Made by a program: the position numbers and the translations under genes. The notes under the pieces were generated by a model. That model was not told the DNA's origin. It did not search any database and worked only from the letters and a program-made list of their open reading frames with translations. A stretch of 64,000 nucleotides of DNA from NCBI GenBank assembly GCA_022836615.1, contig MU405253.1:124001-188000 (forward strand). The letters run 5' to 3'. The DNA comes from Annulohypoxylon bovei var. microspora. Lineage: Eukaryota; Ascomycota; Sordariomycetes; Xylariales; Hypoxylaceae. The first letter of the stretch is position 1, and every line of letters begins with the position of its first letter. Shown one piece after another: positions 23,901-35,850 of the stretch.

Positions 23901-24904
23901 GATCTGGATATCTCTATGTCTGTCAACCTTATACTAGTACCGATCATGCAATGGCTATGATTTCTGAGAAGGTTATGAGGTTGAGGGCTTGACTCATAGC
24001 TATCTTGCCAGAGTACTATGGAAGGCATCGTCTTATAGGCGCTGCGCATTCTTGAGCGGCGCACTGCAGGTATGCTTGCGGCTCGGCCTGCTATAGTCGG
24101 CTTCGTCCGTCCTCGAGATTGCATCGGGATAGCAAAGCCGACTTCGTCCACTCTCGGTGTTCTTTGGCTGGGCCTGGCCGTTTTGAATCGATGAGAATGG
24201 AAGTCAGCCCAGCGCATCGAGCCAAGATTATGCTTCCGTTCTCGTCGCATCCACCCCCATATTAAGCTCATGTTACAGGGCTATATTCGAAGAGGTGTAT
24301 GCGAGGTGTGGTAGTGCCTACCCCCCGGCAACACCGACCCTAGCTCGTCCAGGGTTGTGTCGGCCGAGTATCATGATGCAGTATATGCATTATCGTTATT
24401 ATCCTCCTTTCGTCTCACTTATTCTTACTTCTCTTCTTCTGTTTTGTTCTTCCTTTACCACCGTATAGGTTCAACCACTGTATCACTGACAACGCTGTTG
24501 CGAGCCTCCTTTCTTTCCTTTCTTCGCAGCTAGCGACCACTTTCTTTCATTGTCCAACTGGCTTGGCTGCTTACACTCTTTTGAATAATTACTTTCGTCG
24601 CCAGTGTTATTTGGGTTGCTCTATTACTATCTACTTGATTCGTTTTCGGTTTTGGTTATCCATCTAATCTCCAGTTTGACAAGGACGAGCTCGATAGACA
24701 ACCTTTTGGGGATATCAATATTCTTAACATAACCATATCGAAACGGTCGAATACCCGCTTTATTAACACGGCAACTTTCAACAAATTCGATTCCTGAAGC
24801 AGCCCGGTCTGCCTATTTACACATAACTTTTTTGAAACTTCGATTCATCGAGATAGCGCCATCTTATTCTCATAACCATATACCTTTCGTAAAAATAACA
24901 AGAC

Positions 24905-25981
24905 ATGATGTCCCCGCCGATGCAACTGACGACGTCTTCCGGCGTCCCATTCACGCCCACGAGCGATGCTCTTGATCGTCATGAGTATGGAATCTCAAAG
25001 AACAGGAAACTTGCGGCCTCGACTGGTGGAGGAAGAGCCTGGAGTGAGGACGAGGTAAGCGACAATTTCAGCCAATGGCCCGACTATACGGGGGGGATAA
25101 TTGGTGTCTTGTTGTATATACTAATATGTATAACGAAATAGGAGGTTTATCTGCTCCAGACTCGTCTCCAAAAGATGCCGTATAAGCACATTGCTGCTCA
25201 CTTGAAGAAGACTGAGTTGGCGTGTCGTCTTCATTATCATCAGCTTAGCCATGGAAGCAATCGCCGCAAACGTACTACGTCTGTGTCTTCGGGTTCCTCT
25301 ACCGGGCACTCGCCGATATTACCGGCTACCGTTCCGTCGCCCATCCGAGAATCCCCCCCGCGCGATGATTCCCCACCCATGAGTGCTGGTGGCCGCGACG
25401 CTGACTCACCGGGCTATGCGACCTCGGTACAGCTTCCTAGTATCATTACGGGTACTAATGTCTCACCTCGGCTCCCAGCTATTCTGCCGAAACCGACATC
25501 GATTGCTCTTCCAAGCACTACTTCTACAGGTTATCCGGTTTCTGTTCCGGTCGCGGACACAACTCGATCGCTGGGACCGTCTCCTTTTCCTCAGCCGTCG
25601 CCCATCGGCCAAACGCCAATTCTTCGGTTGGACTGTTCCCTCCCGCTACCTTCGGTTCACGTGGACGTCCCTAGACTTCAATCAATATACGCCGCGCACC
25701 GGTCGTCATTCTGGGCTTCTATCGCGGCTGAATACGGTTCGGGAATCAGCCCAATCATTTTAGAACAGACGTGGAAGGCGAGCATGCTCGCGATGGGCGG
25801 ACAAACCCCGATTACCCCTGTTACCAGCCCCAATGACCGCGAGAACCTGTACGAAAAGAATGACAAGACCCGTATTAGTGCAATTCTTGGTATCGACGCC
25901 AACCCGCGGAGTCCTAAGGAAAGAGAGTTGGTCCGGAGATTAGAAGAGGAACGAAGCGTCGGCGTAACCGCTAGTGCCTAA
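24905..25981 (+). CDS. Myb-like DNA-binding domain protein
   Basis: Two exons: 24905-25054 and 25142-25981, with an 87-nt intron in phase 0, giving 329 residues. The domain crosses the junction: GRAWSEDE ends exon 1 and EVYLLQTRLQKMPYKHIAAHL opens exon 2, then KKTELACRLHYHQLSHG, a helix-turn-helix with the Leu/Tyr/His pattern of fungal Myb-like proteins, followed by a basic RRKR patch. The middle is a Ser/Pro/Thr-rich disordered region. A second ordered block near the C-terminus (RLQSIYAAHRSSFWASIAAEYG...ILEQTWKASM) looks like a conserved helical module. It is probably a nuclear regulator of unknown targets. The start lies just after a long pyrimidine-rich leader. Confidence 0.85.
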
Positions 25982-27070
25982 AAAAATAAATAACTACGAG
26001 AGCCCGTTCGGACTTAAGACCCCGGCTCGGGCTTGTTGCCCCGGCCAATACGGTGCCCGGCACCCGGGACGGCTTTGTTTTCGGGACAGGCTATTGTTGA
26101 TCTGAATCATGCAACAGCAATCCCCATATCATCTGCCTTGCCCTTGCATGCCTCTAGTTTTCCTTCTTCATCCCGGACTTATACACATTGACATATCACT
26201 TTTATTTTGAGATACATGGTGATCGTTCACGCGATCACTCTGAATAAACAACATCTTCACCATTTCTATCTTGAGTTTTGGAGGCATAAGGGAAGGGGCC
26301 GGGTCGGCCTGCAGCCCGAATATGTATTTTGGCATATTCTTATGGATGGGATATCACGGCTACTTTTCTTTTAAACACGGGAGTCCACAGCACAGCAGGT
26401 GGTACTCCGGATATCTCATTTTCGGCCCTTTGGCTAGTAGGGAGGTTTTGTTGATAGATTTTGAGCGAGGGTGGCCGGTGTAAGAGGCAGCATGGGGAAA
26501 AAGGGGGTTGATGTATGCAACGGCCGCTAGATACGATTCGGGTTGTCATTGTACGTATGACGGGATGGATGTCTACCTTTTCCTCTGTCTGCATGATTTA
26601 CGATCTCGCAAATACAATACCCCATGCTTCTGGGTGAGGAATTTTGTACATTACCTTTTTATTTTCTGCTCCGCGGAGCAACGTTCTGTTTTTTTTCTTC
26701 CCGCGGGGTTTAAGTAGTCGGTGCGCTTTTAGCTAAAGCGAATGGCGAGGAAATATCATCACTCTCCTTATGAGACAATTGTCGCCTTCATTCACGGTGG
26801 CTTGGCTTAGCTTTGCGGGCGCTGTCAATTTTGTTAGATATTGACGTGAAATGAATTTCGATTACAATCTATTTTATAAGATATCTAATAGGTAAATTTT
26901 AAATTTATTAGCACTTTGCTCTTCCATCTTCTCCTTTTCCAATTCTTGCGTTAGGTTGACTTCTTACTTAGATACAAGCCAGCAAATCTGTCTAACGCTG
27001 CACCAACAACTTAGCGCCTCCTCACCTCAGCCCAAACCTCATCACCAGAAAACTTCAATAGGTACGGGAC
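25982..27070. other. Intergenic between Myb-like and kinase-like genes
   Basis: The 3' flank of the Myb-like gene, starting with an A-rich run right after the stop codon, and the promoter of the kinase-like gene. Short frames (26271-26717) show no domain. No RNA gene or element was recognised. Confidence 0.5.
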
Positions 27071-28605
27071 ATGAGCGCGAATATGGAGGACCAAGGAACT
27101 GAGAATACTCAAGAAATAAATGTCCCGATTGAAGCCATTCAGGCCGTAGATCCCGAGGTCATTGCCAGTTAGGGCTCTTCCCCCTGCTGCTCGGGGGGTT
27201 CCGTATGCTAACAGCTGCGTGAATAACAGAACTTCCTCACGGGACCCGGGCCTTGACGATCGCTTCGCACGGCGCTAGTTTCTGGACCCGCACGGCTCGT
27301 CTTGATGTCGAGGAGAATGGAACGCGCAAGGCGTATTTCCTTAAGGTGATGATGCCCCCCCCTTGGTGTTTTCATGTCTTATAATATAAATTCCCTCACT
27401 CGTGCCACGGTACCTACGATATGGCCCAAGTTTCCTGCACAGAACTTTGTTTTACGTCGTGAATGGACTGGGATATATGTTCCTAACTGATTGCTTATAC
27501 GGTAGACCTCCTACGGCGACTTGGGCCGGGCAATGATGTCCAGCGAGTTCGCCTGCACGTCGCAGCTCCGCGCCCCGACACCGGATATCGCGCCCGCGCC
27601 CATCGCGTGGGGAACGTACTCTAACATACCACACGTGCACTTCCTACTATGCGAGTTCCGGCCCATGACGGGCTCGGTCCCGGCCGCCGCGGATCTCGCG
27701 CCGAGGGTCGCGGAGCTGCACTGGAAGAGCAGCATTGGTGTCGCCGGCGCTGAGGCGAGGTTCGGGTCCGACGTCCCCACGTTCCACGGCAACGTGCGTG
27801 TTGACCACGGCTGGTCCGCCTTCTGGGAGGAGTACTTCGCGCGCACAACGCGAGCGCTGTTCGAGCTGGAGGGGAAGACAAGGGTGAGCGACCTACTTGC
27901 CTATTTATTTGGCTTACTCATAAGGCGGGTGTCTAGGGACACGATGAGGATGTTATATCGAACATGATACCGCTCTTCGAAAAGGTTATACCGCGGCTCC
28001 TCAGACCGCTACAAATGGGCGACCACCCTATCCAACCCTGTCTCATCCACGGGGACCTGTGGCACGGCAACACGGGGACTGACGCGGCAACCGGTCTTCC
28101 TGTCATCTTCGACGCGGCGTCGTTTTACGCCCATAACGAATGTACGGTCTCTACAAACCTTTCTAGTATAGGGGTCTCTGTACTCACTGGCTATTTATGT
28201 CAAATAGAAAGCTAATAGAACGACGAGAGTAGATGAGCTCGGTGTCTGGCGACAGCCATGGAACGAGATCGACAAGGCCTACCGCGAGGAATACCACAAG
28301 CATTTCCCCAAGTCGTGGCCCGAGGAAGACTGGGACGATCGGAACGCCTTGTATGCGATGTGAGTGTCTTATTGGCGATCACCATTCACGAGTACCTAAA
28401 TTCTGACAGCTATGGAATGGTAGTCGAGTCAACCTCCTTGACTCCATACTCTACAAGGACGACCCGAGCTATCGGCAGATGTAAGTGAGCCTTACAAAAT
28501 CTCACGATTTATAGTGTATTAAGCTACTGTCTTAGGTTAATCTCAGGCATGCGCGAGCTCGTCGATAAGTTCCCCGGCGGCTTCGAGGAATGGGAAGCCT
28601 CGTAG
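27071..28605 (+). CDS. Ketosamine-3-kinase / fructosamine-kinase-like protein
   Basis: Seven exons: 27071-27167, 27230-27345, 27506-27883, 27937-28141, 28233-28359, 28424-28480 and 28536-28605. They total 350 codons including the stop, so 349 residues. Features in order: a Gly-poor nucleotide-binding strand (TIASHGASFWTRTARL), a Lys-containing strand (KAYFLK), the hinge-like FLLCEFRPM, the catalytic loop CLIHGDLWHGNTG with the Brenner Asp, and IFDAASFYAHNEYELG, the metal-binding segment of the FN3K branch. The C-terminal helices end with REL...FPGGFEEW. FN3K-type kinases phosphorylate sugar-derived lysine adducts and so trigger deglycation; others in the wider APH fold phosphorylate small molecules. 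The substrate is inferred from the family only. The gene lies 1 kb upstream of the dehydratase on the same strand. Confidence 0.85.
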
Positions 28606-29623
28606 ACCAAGGCAGATGTCGAGTCGGCATAATCGCGTCGTATTCCCTACCTATTTCCTCTTTATAGTAGCCTTTTCAACCAGCGATAAATGCAACATCG
28701 TACGACTACCTAGCTATCTGGTGATATCTAATACTACGTACGGAGTAAATATGCCACCTTCCTCGACGAGATTTGGAAGACCTTTTATTTGTTCAGGTTT
28801 GGAAGGTCGTCTTTATGGACACAATCATATCTGCTCGGCCTAAGTATACCCCTAGATTCTATCTGAGCATTCCTGCCTACCTAGGCAAATAGTTCCAACA
28901 TGTCTATCTGCGAGTAAACATGATAATTCATCAGATCATTAGATCATATCCGAACGGCGAGGAACCGACGTTTCCATCTAATTGGTGCCATTACTCGCAT
29001 AGTCTACCCCAGAACCCGACCGCTTATTTTGTGCATGCAGAAGAGACTCCACATTCCCCTCGCCCCTCGTCAACCAGCCCCGACGCTCGGCTTGCAGAAC
29101 GTGGACCTGACTTCGCCTAGGTGGGTTAGTTGAAGCCAGGAGGCGTGCAAGCTACGATGTCATAGGCGCAGAAACGCCAGACTAGAGCGTCTACCCGGCC
29201 ACGATGGATCGTGGCGAGCTGACCAGTCGACTCGCGCGCATTGGAAATTACCACCTTCACGTACACAGCAGTGGCCCTGGCTTAGCCGAGAACTCCGCCC
29301 CGGGCCCGGGATTAATGCCCGTCCCCTCGAAAAATACCGAAATACGCATCGTCGAAAACGTTAAACCCCCGAGTATCGAGATCGTGACCACTTTCGATTG
29401 GATCTAAACAAACTTCCTGTCCACTTGCTCTAACCTGTTACCCCGCAGTAGAAAGTACCTAGGTAATATATGTAGAAAAAATTATTGTAGTAAATTGTCC
29501 GTCGTGTTTTTACTTTCTGAAGCCGTACCTATCTTAAAGCTGTAGCTTCGGGTAGCGGACCTTACTAGATTTCGACCTCACCGAAAAAAAAAAAAAAAAA
29601 AGTGCTAGAAGAAGCAGTTCAAC
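28606..29623. other. Intergenic upstream of the dehydratase gene
   Basis: Contains a TACCTAGGTA motif at 29456-29465 and a poly(A) run at 29584-29601. A 67-residue frame at 29204-29407 has near-coding codon composition but no recognised family, so it is not called. The right end is the dehydratase promoter and leader. Confidence 0.5.
29584..29601 (+). repeat. Poly(A) tract of 18 in the dehydratase leader
   Basis: An uninterrupted run of 18 A ends 22 nt before the ATG at 29624. It may act as a nucleosome-excluding dA:dT tract in the promoter or, if transcribed, as an A-rich leader. Both roles are inferences. Confidence 0.75.
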
Positions 29624-31994
29624 ATGAGTGACGCCCCGGCCGCCGAGACGGGTATTAGCCCTGACCTCCAGGACCCCAAATCCGATCCGCAGTATATCCA
29701 ATTCAAATGCCTTCCTCCAGGCGGTCCATTAAACCGCTGGTCTCACGCTATCACGAGAGAGCATGACTACCCAGGTGCTCAGGTGTGTTTTGTACGAAGC
29801 CGAAGGGAGATAATGTTCTCACGTTCTTGAATAGGCTATGCTATACGCTGCTGGGGTTCCGAATGAAGAGATGATGAAGAATGCTCCTCACGTTGGCGTT
29901 GCGACTGTCTGGTGGGAGGGAAATGCTGTACGTTATCTGCTGTCTGTTCATCTAGCATGTTTCTTGTGAGACCGCATTTTCTGTCTAGACGTTCTTGGAA
30001 GACAGAGGACTCGTAGTCGAACAAGAATTAGGGCTTGTGTCTGATCTCTCATGTGCTATAAATACTAACACCTAATTTGTAGTGCAAGTAAGTGGCTCGC
30101 CCTTGTCATATCCGTGATAGTCAACTGTTCACGGCTTGTCTCTGACGTTAACGGTTATCTGTTACAGTACCCATCGTGAGTGAATACAGCGTAATGGTTT
30201 TAAATATAAGGGAATCTAACTAGGTACGATAGTCCTCGACTTCGGGAAGATCGTCAAGAGGGCGGTAGAAAAGCAAAAGATGCTGGCATGGCAGTACAAT
30301 GCCGTGGGCGTATCGGATGCTATCACTATGGGCGGCGAAGGTTTGACTCGTACCCCCTTTTTTGCCATAATATTGTTGCTAAGCGCTAACGGCAACTCAG
30401 GCATGAGATATTCTCTCCAGACTCGCGATCTCATTGCCGATAGCATTGAGACCGTAACATGTGCGCAGCATCACGATGCCAACATTTCCATTCCGGGTTG
30501 CGACAAGAACATGCCTGGTGTGGTGATGGCTGCAGCACGCCATAACCGGCCTTTCATCATGATTGTAAGTCAACAGCCAGAAATTGCCCTCTTATTCCCA
30601 TACATATCTGGAGCATCACAACTTTGAGATGATGGCCTAAATACGTATCCCCTTCAAACCAGTTTCGTCCACCGACTTATTAAAAAGTATAGTACGGAGG
30701 GGCCATCCGAAAAGGATATTCGAATCTCCTAGAGCGCGACGTAAACATAAGCACCTGCTACGAAGCCTCGGGGGCTTTTGCATACGACCGGCTGCACGCC
30801 AAGACGAACCCCGGCACCGAAGGCCGCACCCCAAGCGACGTGATGTCGGACATCGAGCGCCACGCGTGCCCCGGCGCCGGCGCGTGCGGCGGCATGTACA
30901 CGGCGAACACGATGGCGACGGCCATCGAAGCGATGGGGCTGACCCTCCCCGGGTCGTCGTCCTACCCCGCCCTGTCCCCGGAGAAGGCTCGCGAGTGCGA
31001 GCGCGCGGCCGAGGTCATCAAGGTGACGATGGAGAAGGACATCCGCCCCCGCGACCTGATAACGCGGGAATCGTTCGAGAACGCGCTGGTCGTCACCATG
31101 ATCCTGGGCGGCTCGACGAACGGCGTGCTGCACTTCCTGGCCATGGCAAACACGGCCGAGGTGCCGCTGACCCTGGAAGACATCGATAGGGTCAGCAACA
31201 AGACGCCGTTCCTGGCGGACCTGGCTCCGAGCGGAAAGTATCTGATGGAGGATCTGTACAAGATCGGCGGCACGCCGTCGGTGCTGAAGATGCTCATCGC
31301 GGCGGGCCTAGTCAATGGCGACATCCCGACAGTCACAGGCCGCACGCTCGCGGAAAACGTCGCCGACTGGCCCAGCCTGTCGCCCGGCCAAAAGATCATT
31401 CGTCCTCTCTCGGACCCGATCAAAGAGTCGGGACACATCCGGATCCTACGGGGCAATTTCGCGCCCGAAGGAGCCGTGGCCAAGATCACGGGCAAGGAGG
31501 GGCTGAGCTTCACGGGTAAGGCCCGCGTGTTTGATAAGGAGCACGAGCTCGACGGTGCTCTGTCTCGTGGCGAGATCCCGCGAGACGAGAACTTGGTGCT
31601 CATAGTTCGCTACGAGGGTCCTAGAGGAGGCCCGGGGATGCCGGAGCAGTTAAAGGCATCGGCGGCAATCATGGGAGCCGGGCTCAAAAATATCGCCCTT
31701 GTCACGGATGGTAGGTATAGTGGGGCTAGCCACGGCTTCATCGTCGGCCACGTTACCCCGGAAGCAGCCAGAGGCGGACCTATTGCCTTGGTCAAGGAGG
31801 GAGACACAATAGTCATCGATGCGATCAAGAATCGGATCGACATAACCAACGTGAGCGACGAGGAGTTGAAGGAGAGGAGGAAGGCGTGGAAAGCTCCCCC
31901 GTTAAAAGTTAGGAGAGGTGTCTTGGCTAAATATGCGAGATTGGTCGGGGACGCTAGCCACGGTGCTGTCACAGACCAATGGGATGAGAACTAG
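29624..31994 (+). CDS. Dihydroxy-acid dehydratase (IlvD/EDD family), no obvious presequence
   Basis: Seven exons: 29624-29782, 29835-29927, 30083-30087, 30168-30175, 30233-30340, 30401-30564 and 30693-31994, giving 612 residues. Exons 3 and 4 are only 5 and 8 nt and restore WEGNACNTHLLDFG. Family marks: the three Fe-S cysteines in ACNTH (C85), GCDKNMPG (C158, with D159 and K160, the metal-site Asp and carbamylated Lys in solved relatives) and GACGGMYTANTM (C244), plus a C-terminal TDGRYSGASHG with the catalytic Ser. The enzyme dehydrates 2,3-dihydroxy acids to 2-oxo acids; the canonical member (Ilv3) works in mitochondrial valine/isoleucine synthesis. This protein starts MSDAPAAETG, acidic and without an amphipathic targeting helix, so it may be a cytosolic paralogue or a sugar-acid dehydratase. 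The family is certain; the substrate is not. Confidence 0.92.
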
Positions 31995-32623
31995 ACGTCC
32001 TCGATTATTGTGAATTTTGGGTATGCGAGATACACTATTCGTTTCGGTCGATGCTATGTGTGCTATATAAATAGTACCTTGACCTATATAAATATTTGTG
32101 TTAGGTACTGAATAAGTACGTGTGATGAGCTGTCAGAAGACCACATGGTATTGGAAGAATCTTCATTCAGGGCGACGCTGATGTTAAAACGAGGCTATTA
32201 GTCTCGAAGACTACGAGGCGGTTGAAAGAGTGACCCATAAAACTGTCACTAACCGAATCTAATCGTAATAGAGAGGTTTCGAAGGGAAATGAGAAACATA
32301 TATGTTGCTTTCCCCTAAAATGTCATGACTACCATCGGAGAAGACATGTATACCTAGGTAGGTATGTCCTAAGCAGATCGTGGTATATCCGCCTAGATAA
32401 ACAATGCCACTAGAAAACAAGAAAACCCCTGTCAACCCCCAGAGCCCACGAAGAGCTGTCGCTAACAATGCCATCCGTGTATGCAACCAGCCCAAAATCC
32501 GTTCTCCTGTTCTCTTCAAAAGCATCAATCATAGTACAACGTCCAACGTACAGGTATATCCTCCGCCCCAAGTCCGTTCGAAAACGAGAAAGGGACTCCA
32601 ACTCATTAAGTAACACAACCACC
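31995..32623. other. Intergenic, between convergent genes
   Basis: Shared 3' flank of the dehydratase (plus) and the WD40 gene (minus). It contains TACCTAGGTAGGTA at 32351-32364. Small frames on both strands have no family resemblance. Confidence 0.6.
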
Positions 32624-35600
32624 TCACGAATTAACCGCGCGGCCGCATTTCCCACACAGCAGCCTCTGCTTGCCGCCGATCTTCTTCGCCCTAAAGTCGC
32701 GGCTGCCACACGACGGGCACTGCATATCCTCGCCGTCTTCGCTCGTGCGCTCCGAGCTTAGACAGCTGGCATAGGACTCGGGCTGCGGGGGGACAGGAAC
32801 CGGCGGCGCCAGGTAAGTGTCGTCCTTTTCGCTCTCCCGGGCCAGGATGGCGCTAGCTGGTACGCTCTTGCGTCGCGTGTGTTTCTCCGGCTTGCCGTTT
32901 GTGGCCGCTTCTTCCGCGCCCGCCGCTAGGCTCTTTCTGCGGCTATCCTCGACCGCCGTCGCGTCCGGGGCTAGCGCGGCACTTGCAGAGCGTTGATGCG
33001 CAGAATCTGACCCGGGGGCGGACCCGCTATTCCCGTTACCTCTCAGGGGGCTTATATTTCGCCATTTGTTTAGGTTCCAGAACGAATAACTTGCGCCGGC
33101 CGGATCCAGGCGCAGCTCGTCTTCTTCTTCGTCTAGCGGCCGGAACGAAAAGCTCGGAGTTGGTGGGACTGATACTTCCCGCAACCCTACGCGGTCGCTG
33201 GGCCTATTGGTTTGCACGCTAGAGGTAGGACTTGTCGGGACGTTGGCGGCCGATGTGTTCGCGTAAGGCTGCCTTCTTGCTCCTGAAGCAGGATTTGCAG
33301 GGGTACGAGCAGCCTTACTCGGTGAAAGGGACCGCTCACTGCGCGCTGGTGTTGAGATGGTTATCGACACCGGCCTACCAGTTTGTCCTTCGACACCATG
33401 CCGCCATGTATTTATCCTGTCCGAATTAACTTGAAATACGCCCTGGGGCGGCTGTGTAAGCGAGCCACGGCGAGAATGTGGATCTCGACTACCGGCACTA
33501 AATCGTGTGGCAATGCTACCACTACGGCCCAGCAGACTATCTCTTCCGATTTTCCTAGAGAATGTTGAACCGGTCTCCCAATTATCGTGGCGACGTTTGG
33601 TGAACGCACAGTCCTGACGGAAAACCTTGATCAAGCCCGTATGATCAGTTGTTACGATGATGTTGCCGTCGTAATGAGTAGAGCGCGCAATAAACCCAGG
33701 AGACTCATCAGGCTTTTTGACCTTGTTTGAGCTTTCGGATTGGGTATCTTGAGACTCTAGAACCGGGTTGATCGTCGATTCCTCCTTACTACGCAATGTT
33801 ATCGGCGGGGGGTTGCAAAGTGTGAATATAGGATCACCGGAAGTCTGTAATAATTGTCGTACTACCGTTGGGGCGAATATAGCTCCGGTTACAATACTCG
33901 AATGGGCCTCAAAATATTCGTAGGGCCTCTTTTCCTTGTTCTCGGCAAATCTCGCGCTGGTTGACCATATGAATGCCCTCTTATCTTCACTCCCACATAT
34001 GATATAATTTCCGTCATCATTAAACGTAGCCCTGATCTGGCTACACGTATTCTCGTGGCCCTTGAGCTTTAAATCGAGATTTTTGTCTCCCATATTGTAG
34101 ATCCTGATGCGAGAATCGTTTGAGGTGATAAGAACCTTGACCACACCATCGGCAGCGTCCGGGGGAAACCTCATCGTTTCGATACCGGTGATCTTGCTCC
34201 CCTTCGCATTTTTACCCCTGGATGACCGCACGTGAATCTGCGTATGATATTTAAGCCCCTCGGTCTCGTAAAACATACAAAAGCCATTCAGACATCCTGC
34301 TATGGAGGTCCTCCCATCGGGCGAAAAAGCAACGGCCGTAATGAAATCAGACAACTGGCTCGAATAAGCGACGGCTTTGTCAGGTATGCTCCATAAGCGT
34401 AAGTATGAGTCGAGGGAACCGGCAAGGAAAAACCGGTCATCGCGAGGATGAAAAGCGATAGATGTGACGAAGTCCTTGTGTTTAAACGTACACAGACATT
34501 CCTGCCTACTTATATGCCATAGGCGGACAGTCTTATCCATCGATGAAGAAAGGAGGAAATTGTTCTTGCTCCAGCTAAGATCAAGAATATCGCCGGTGTG
34601 GCCAACAAACTCTCGGATCGGTTTCGCGCGAAAGACCGGCGCGCTGAGACGCTCCTCTTTATCGCTCGCGGCGTTTTGTTCCTCTTCCTCTACCTTTCGG
34701 TCTTCCTCCGTTGCGATCACTGCCCATATGCGCACCACTCGGTCTCGACCTCCGGTGGCTAGGTATCTACCATCTCTACTAAACTCGACAGCCCAGATGG
34801 GGCCACCTAATTCCGATTCATCTTTACGGACCCCTGATGTTGTGGTAAATCCGTTCGTGGTCTTTGCCTGATCGCCTTGATTAAGTGGGTGCGTCCCTAC
34901 CAACTCCTGTGCGAGAAATGTGCGGTTGAACTCCTTGGCTTTCTTGTTGTGCGCTCGAACCCTGATATACCGCGGCGGCTCTTTGTGATGAGGGATGTAG
35001 CCAGCGGCACCGATGGCAGAAGAGAAGGCTACAGCATTCGCGCCCTCGGTCCTTAGTTCGCTAATCTCGGACTCGTCGTCATGGATGCCGCCCTCTTTTT
35101 TCTTTCCACCGATCATGCTTAGGCGACTAAGGAATCCTCCCTTCCTATAGAACCACGGGTATTAGTATGACTTCCTAATACTTCATCAAGCTATTCCTAG
35201 GCAGACACACCTCCTGTCTCTCGGTAGATCAGGCTGAGGGGCTACTTGTTTAGCAGGTAGATCGGAGGAAGGACGGGGTAGTCCTTCATTTGTAGCAGGG
35301 CTGTCCGGCCGACCGGGATTGCGAAATCTCGAAGTGATGGAGCGGTCGGTATTGGTTCTCACAAAGATATGCTAGGAGTTGACATAGGGATTAACCTTGA
35401 CCATTGATAGGCTTCGCGGACAAGACGTACATGGGATAGGGGGTCGAGTGCGGACGAAGATGCGACTTGCGGCCCAGGCCGAGCCACAGTATCGGCGTCC
35501 TTCTTGTCTTTTGCATCTTTTCCTGCGGTATCCTTCCGTGTAAGTTTTGCAAGGCTTTTCTTTCCGGGACCTAGAATACTGGTGCCTAGTGAAGAAGTTA

Positions 35601-35850
35601 AGATAAGGTATCAGCAAGACGGGCTTAGACATAGAATTGGCGCAAATCATTTACAAAACAAGAAGACGAGGTAACAGGGGAGTATGTTGCGGATACTGGT
35701 CGTACCTGGATCATCAGAAGAAGTTGGGGACCGTCCGAGGTCACGAAACAGCTCCGAGCCATTTTGACTTATCTTCGCATTCGTGTGGACAGCGGATAGG
35801 TCGTCTAGATGAGGACGGGCGACCTCGGTGGCCGGTGAAGAGGTCGACAT
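32624..35850 (-). CDS. WDR44/Dgr2-like WD40 protein with C-terminal zinc ribbon
   Basis: Four exons: 35850-35706, 35585-35431, 35371-35211 and 35144-32624, giving 993 residues. The N-terminal part is disordered (SPATEVARPHLDD, then HHIFVRTNTDRS and a Pro-rich stretch). It is followed by a conserved lead-in (EFNRTFLAQEL) and WD repeats across the middle: IWAVEFSRDGRYLATGGRD, DILDLSWSKNNFLLSSSMDKTVRLW, VTSIAFHPRDDRFFLAGSLD and others. After a Ser-rich region the protein ends with a zinc ribbon, CPSC-(x17)-CGKCG. The propeller resembles human WDR44 (a Rab11 effector) and yeast Dgr2/YMR102C. A scaffold in membrane traffic or signalling is plausible but inferred. The upstream exons were added because they join in phase and extend the protein with conserved-looking sequence. 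Confidence 0.85.

Larger units (their letters stand above)
14576..24904. other. Ten-kilobase region without a credible gene
   Basis: The left third (to about 16.6 kb) probably holds the 5' leader and promoter of the Myb gene: a splice-donor match GTAAGTAC lies at 15594-15587 and an acceptor at 14580-14579. It also holds microsatellite-like tracts (GAT/GGT-rich at 14985-15030, GATGAT at 15145-15239, GT-rich at 16078-16196). From about 17 to 23.8 kb the sequence is AT-rich with palindromic TACCTAGGTA motifs (17858, 19697, 20932, 21678, 22553). The final 0.5 kb is a pyrimidine-rich leader for the Myb-like gene at 24905. No open frame shows a domain, and no intact transposase or reverse transcriptase was seen. 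Confidence 0.6.

Noticed and set aside
23855..24271. Minus-strand frame of 138 codons
   Set aside because: No family resemblance; it lies in the upstream flank of the Myb-like gene and is probably chance.
29204..29407. 67-codon plus-strand frame upstream of the dehydratase
   Set aside because: The composition is protein-like, but it is short, has no recognised family and no splice partner was found.
29624..31994. Self-resistance gene of a biosynthetic cluster
   Set aside because: No terpene cyclase, polyketide synthase, NRPS or P450 gene was found in the window, so only the family assignment is kept.
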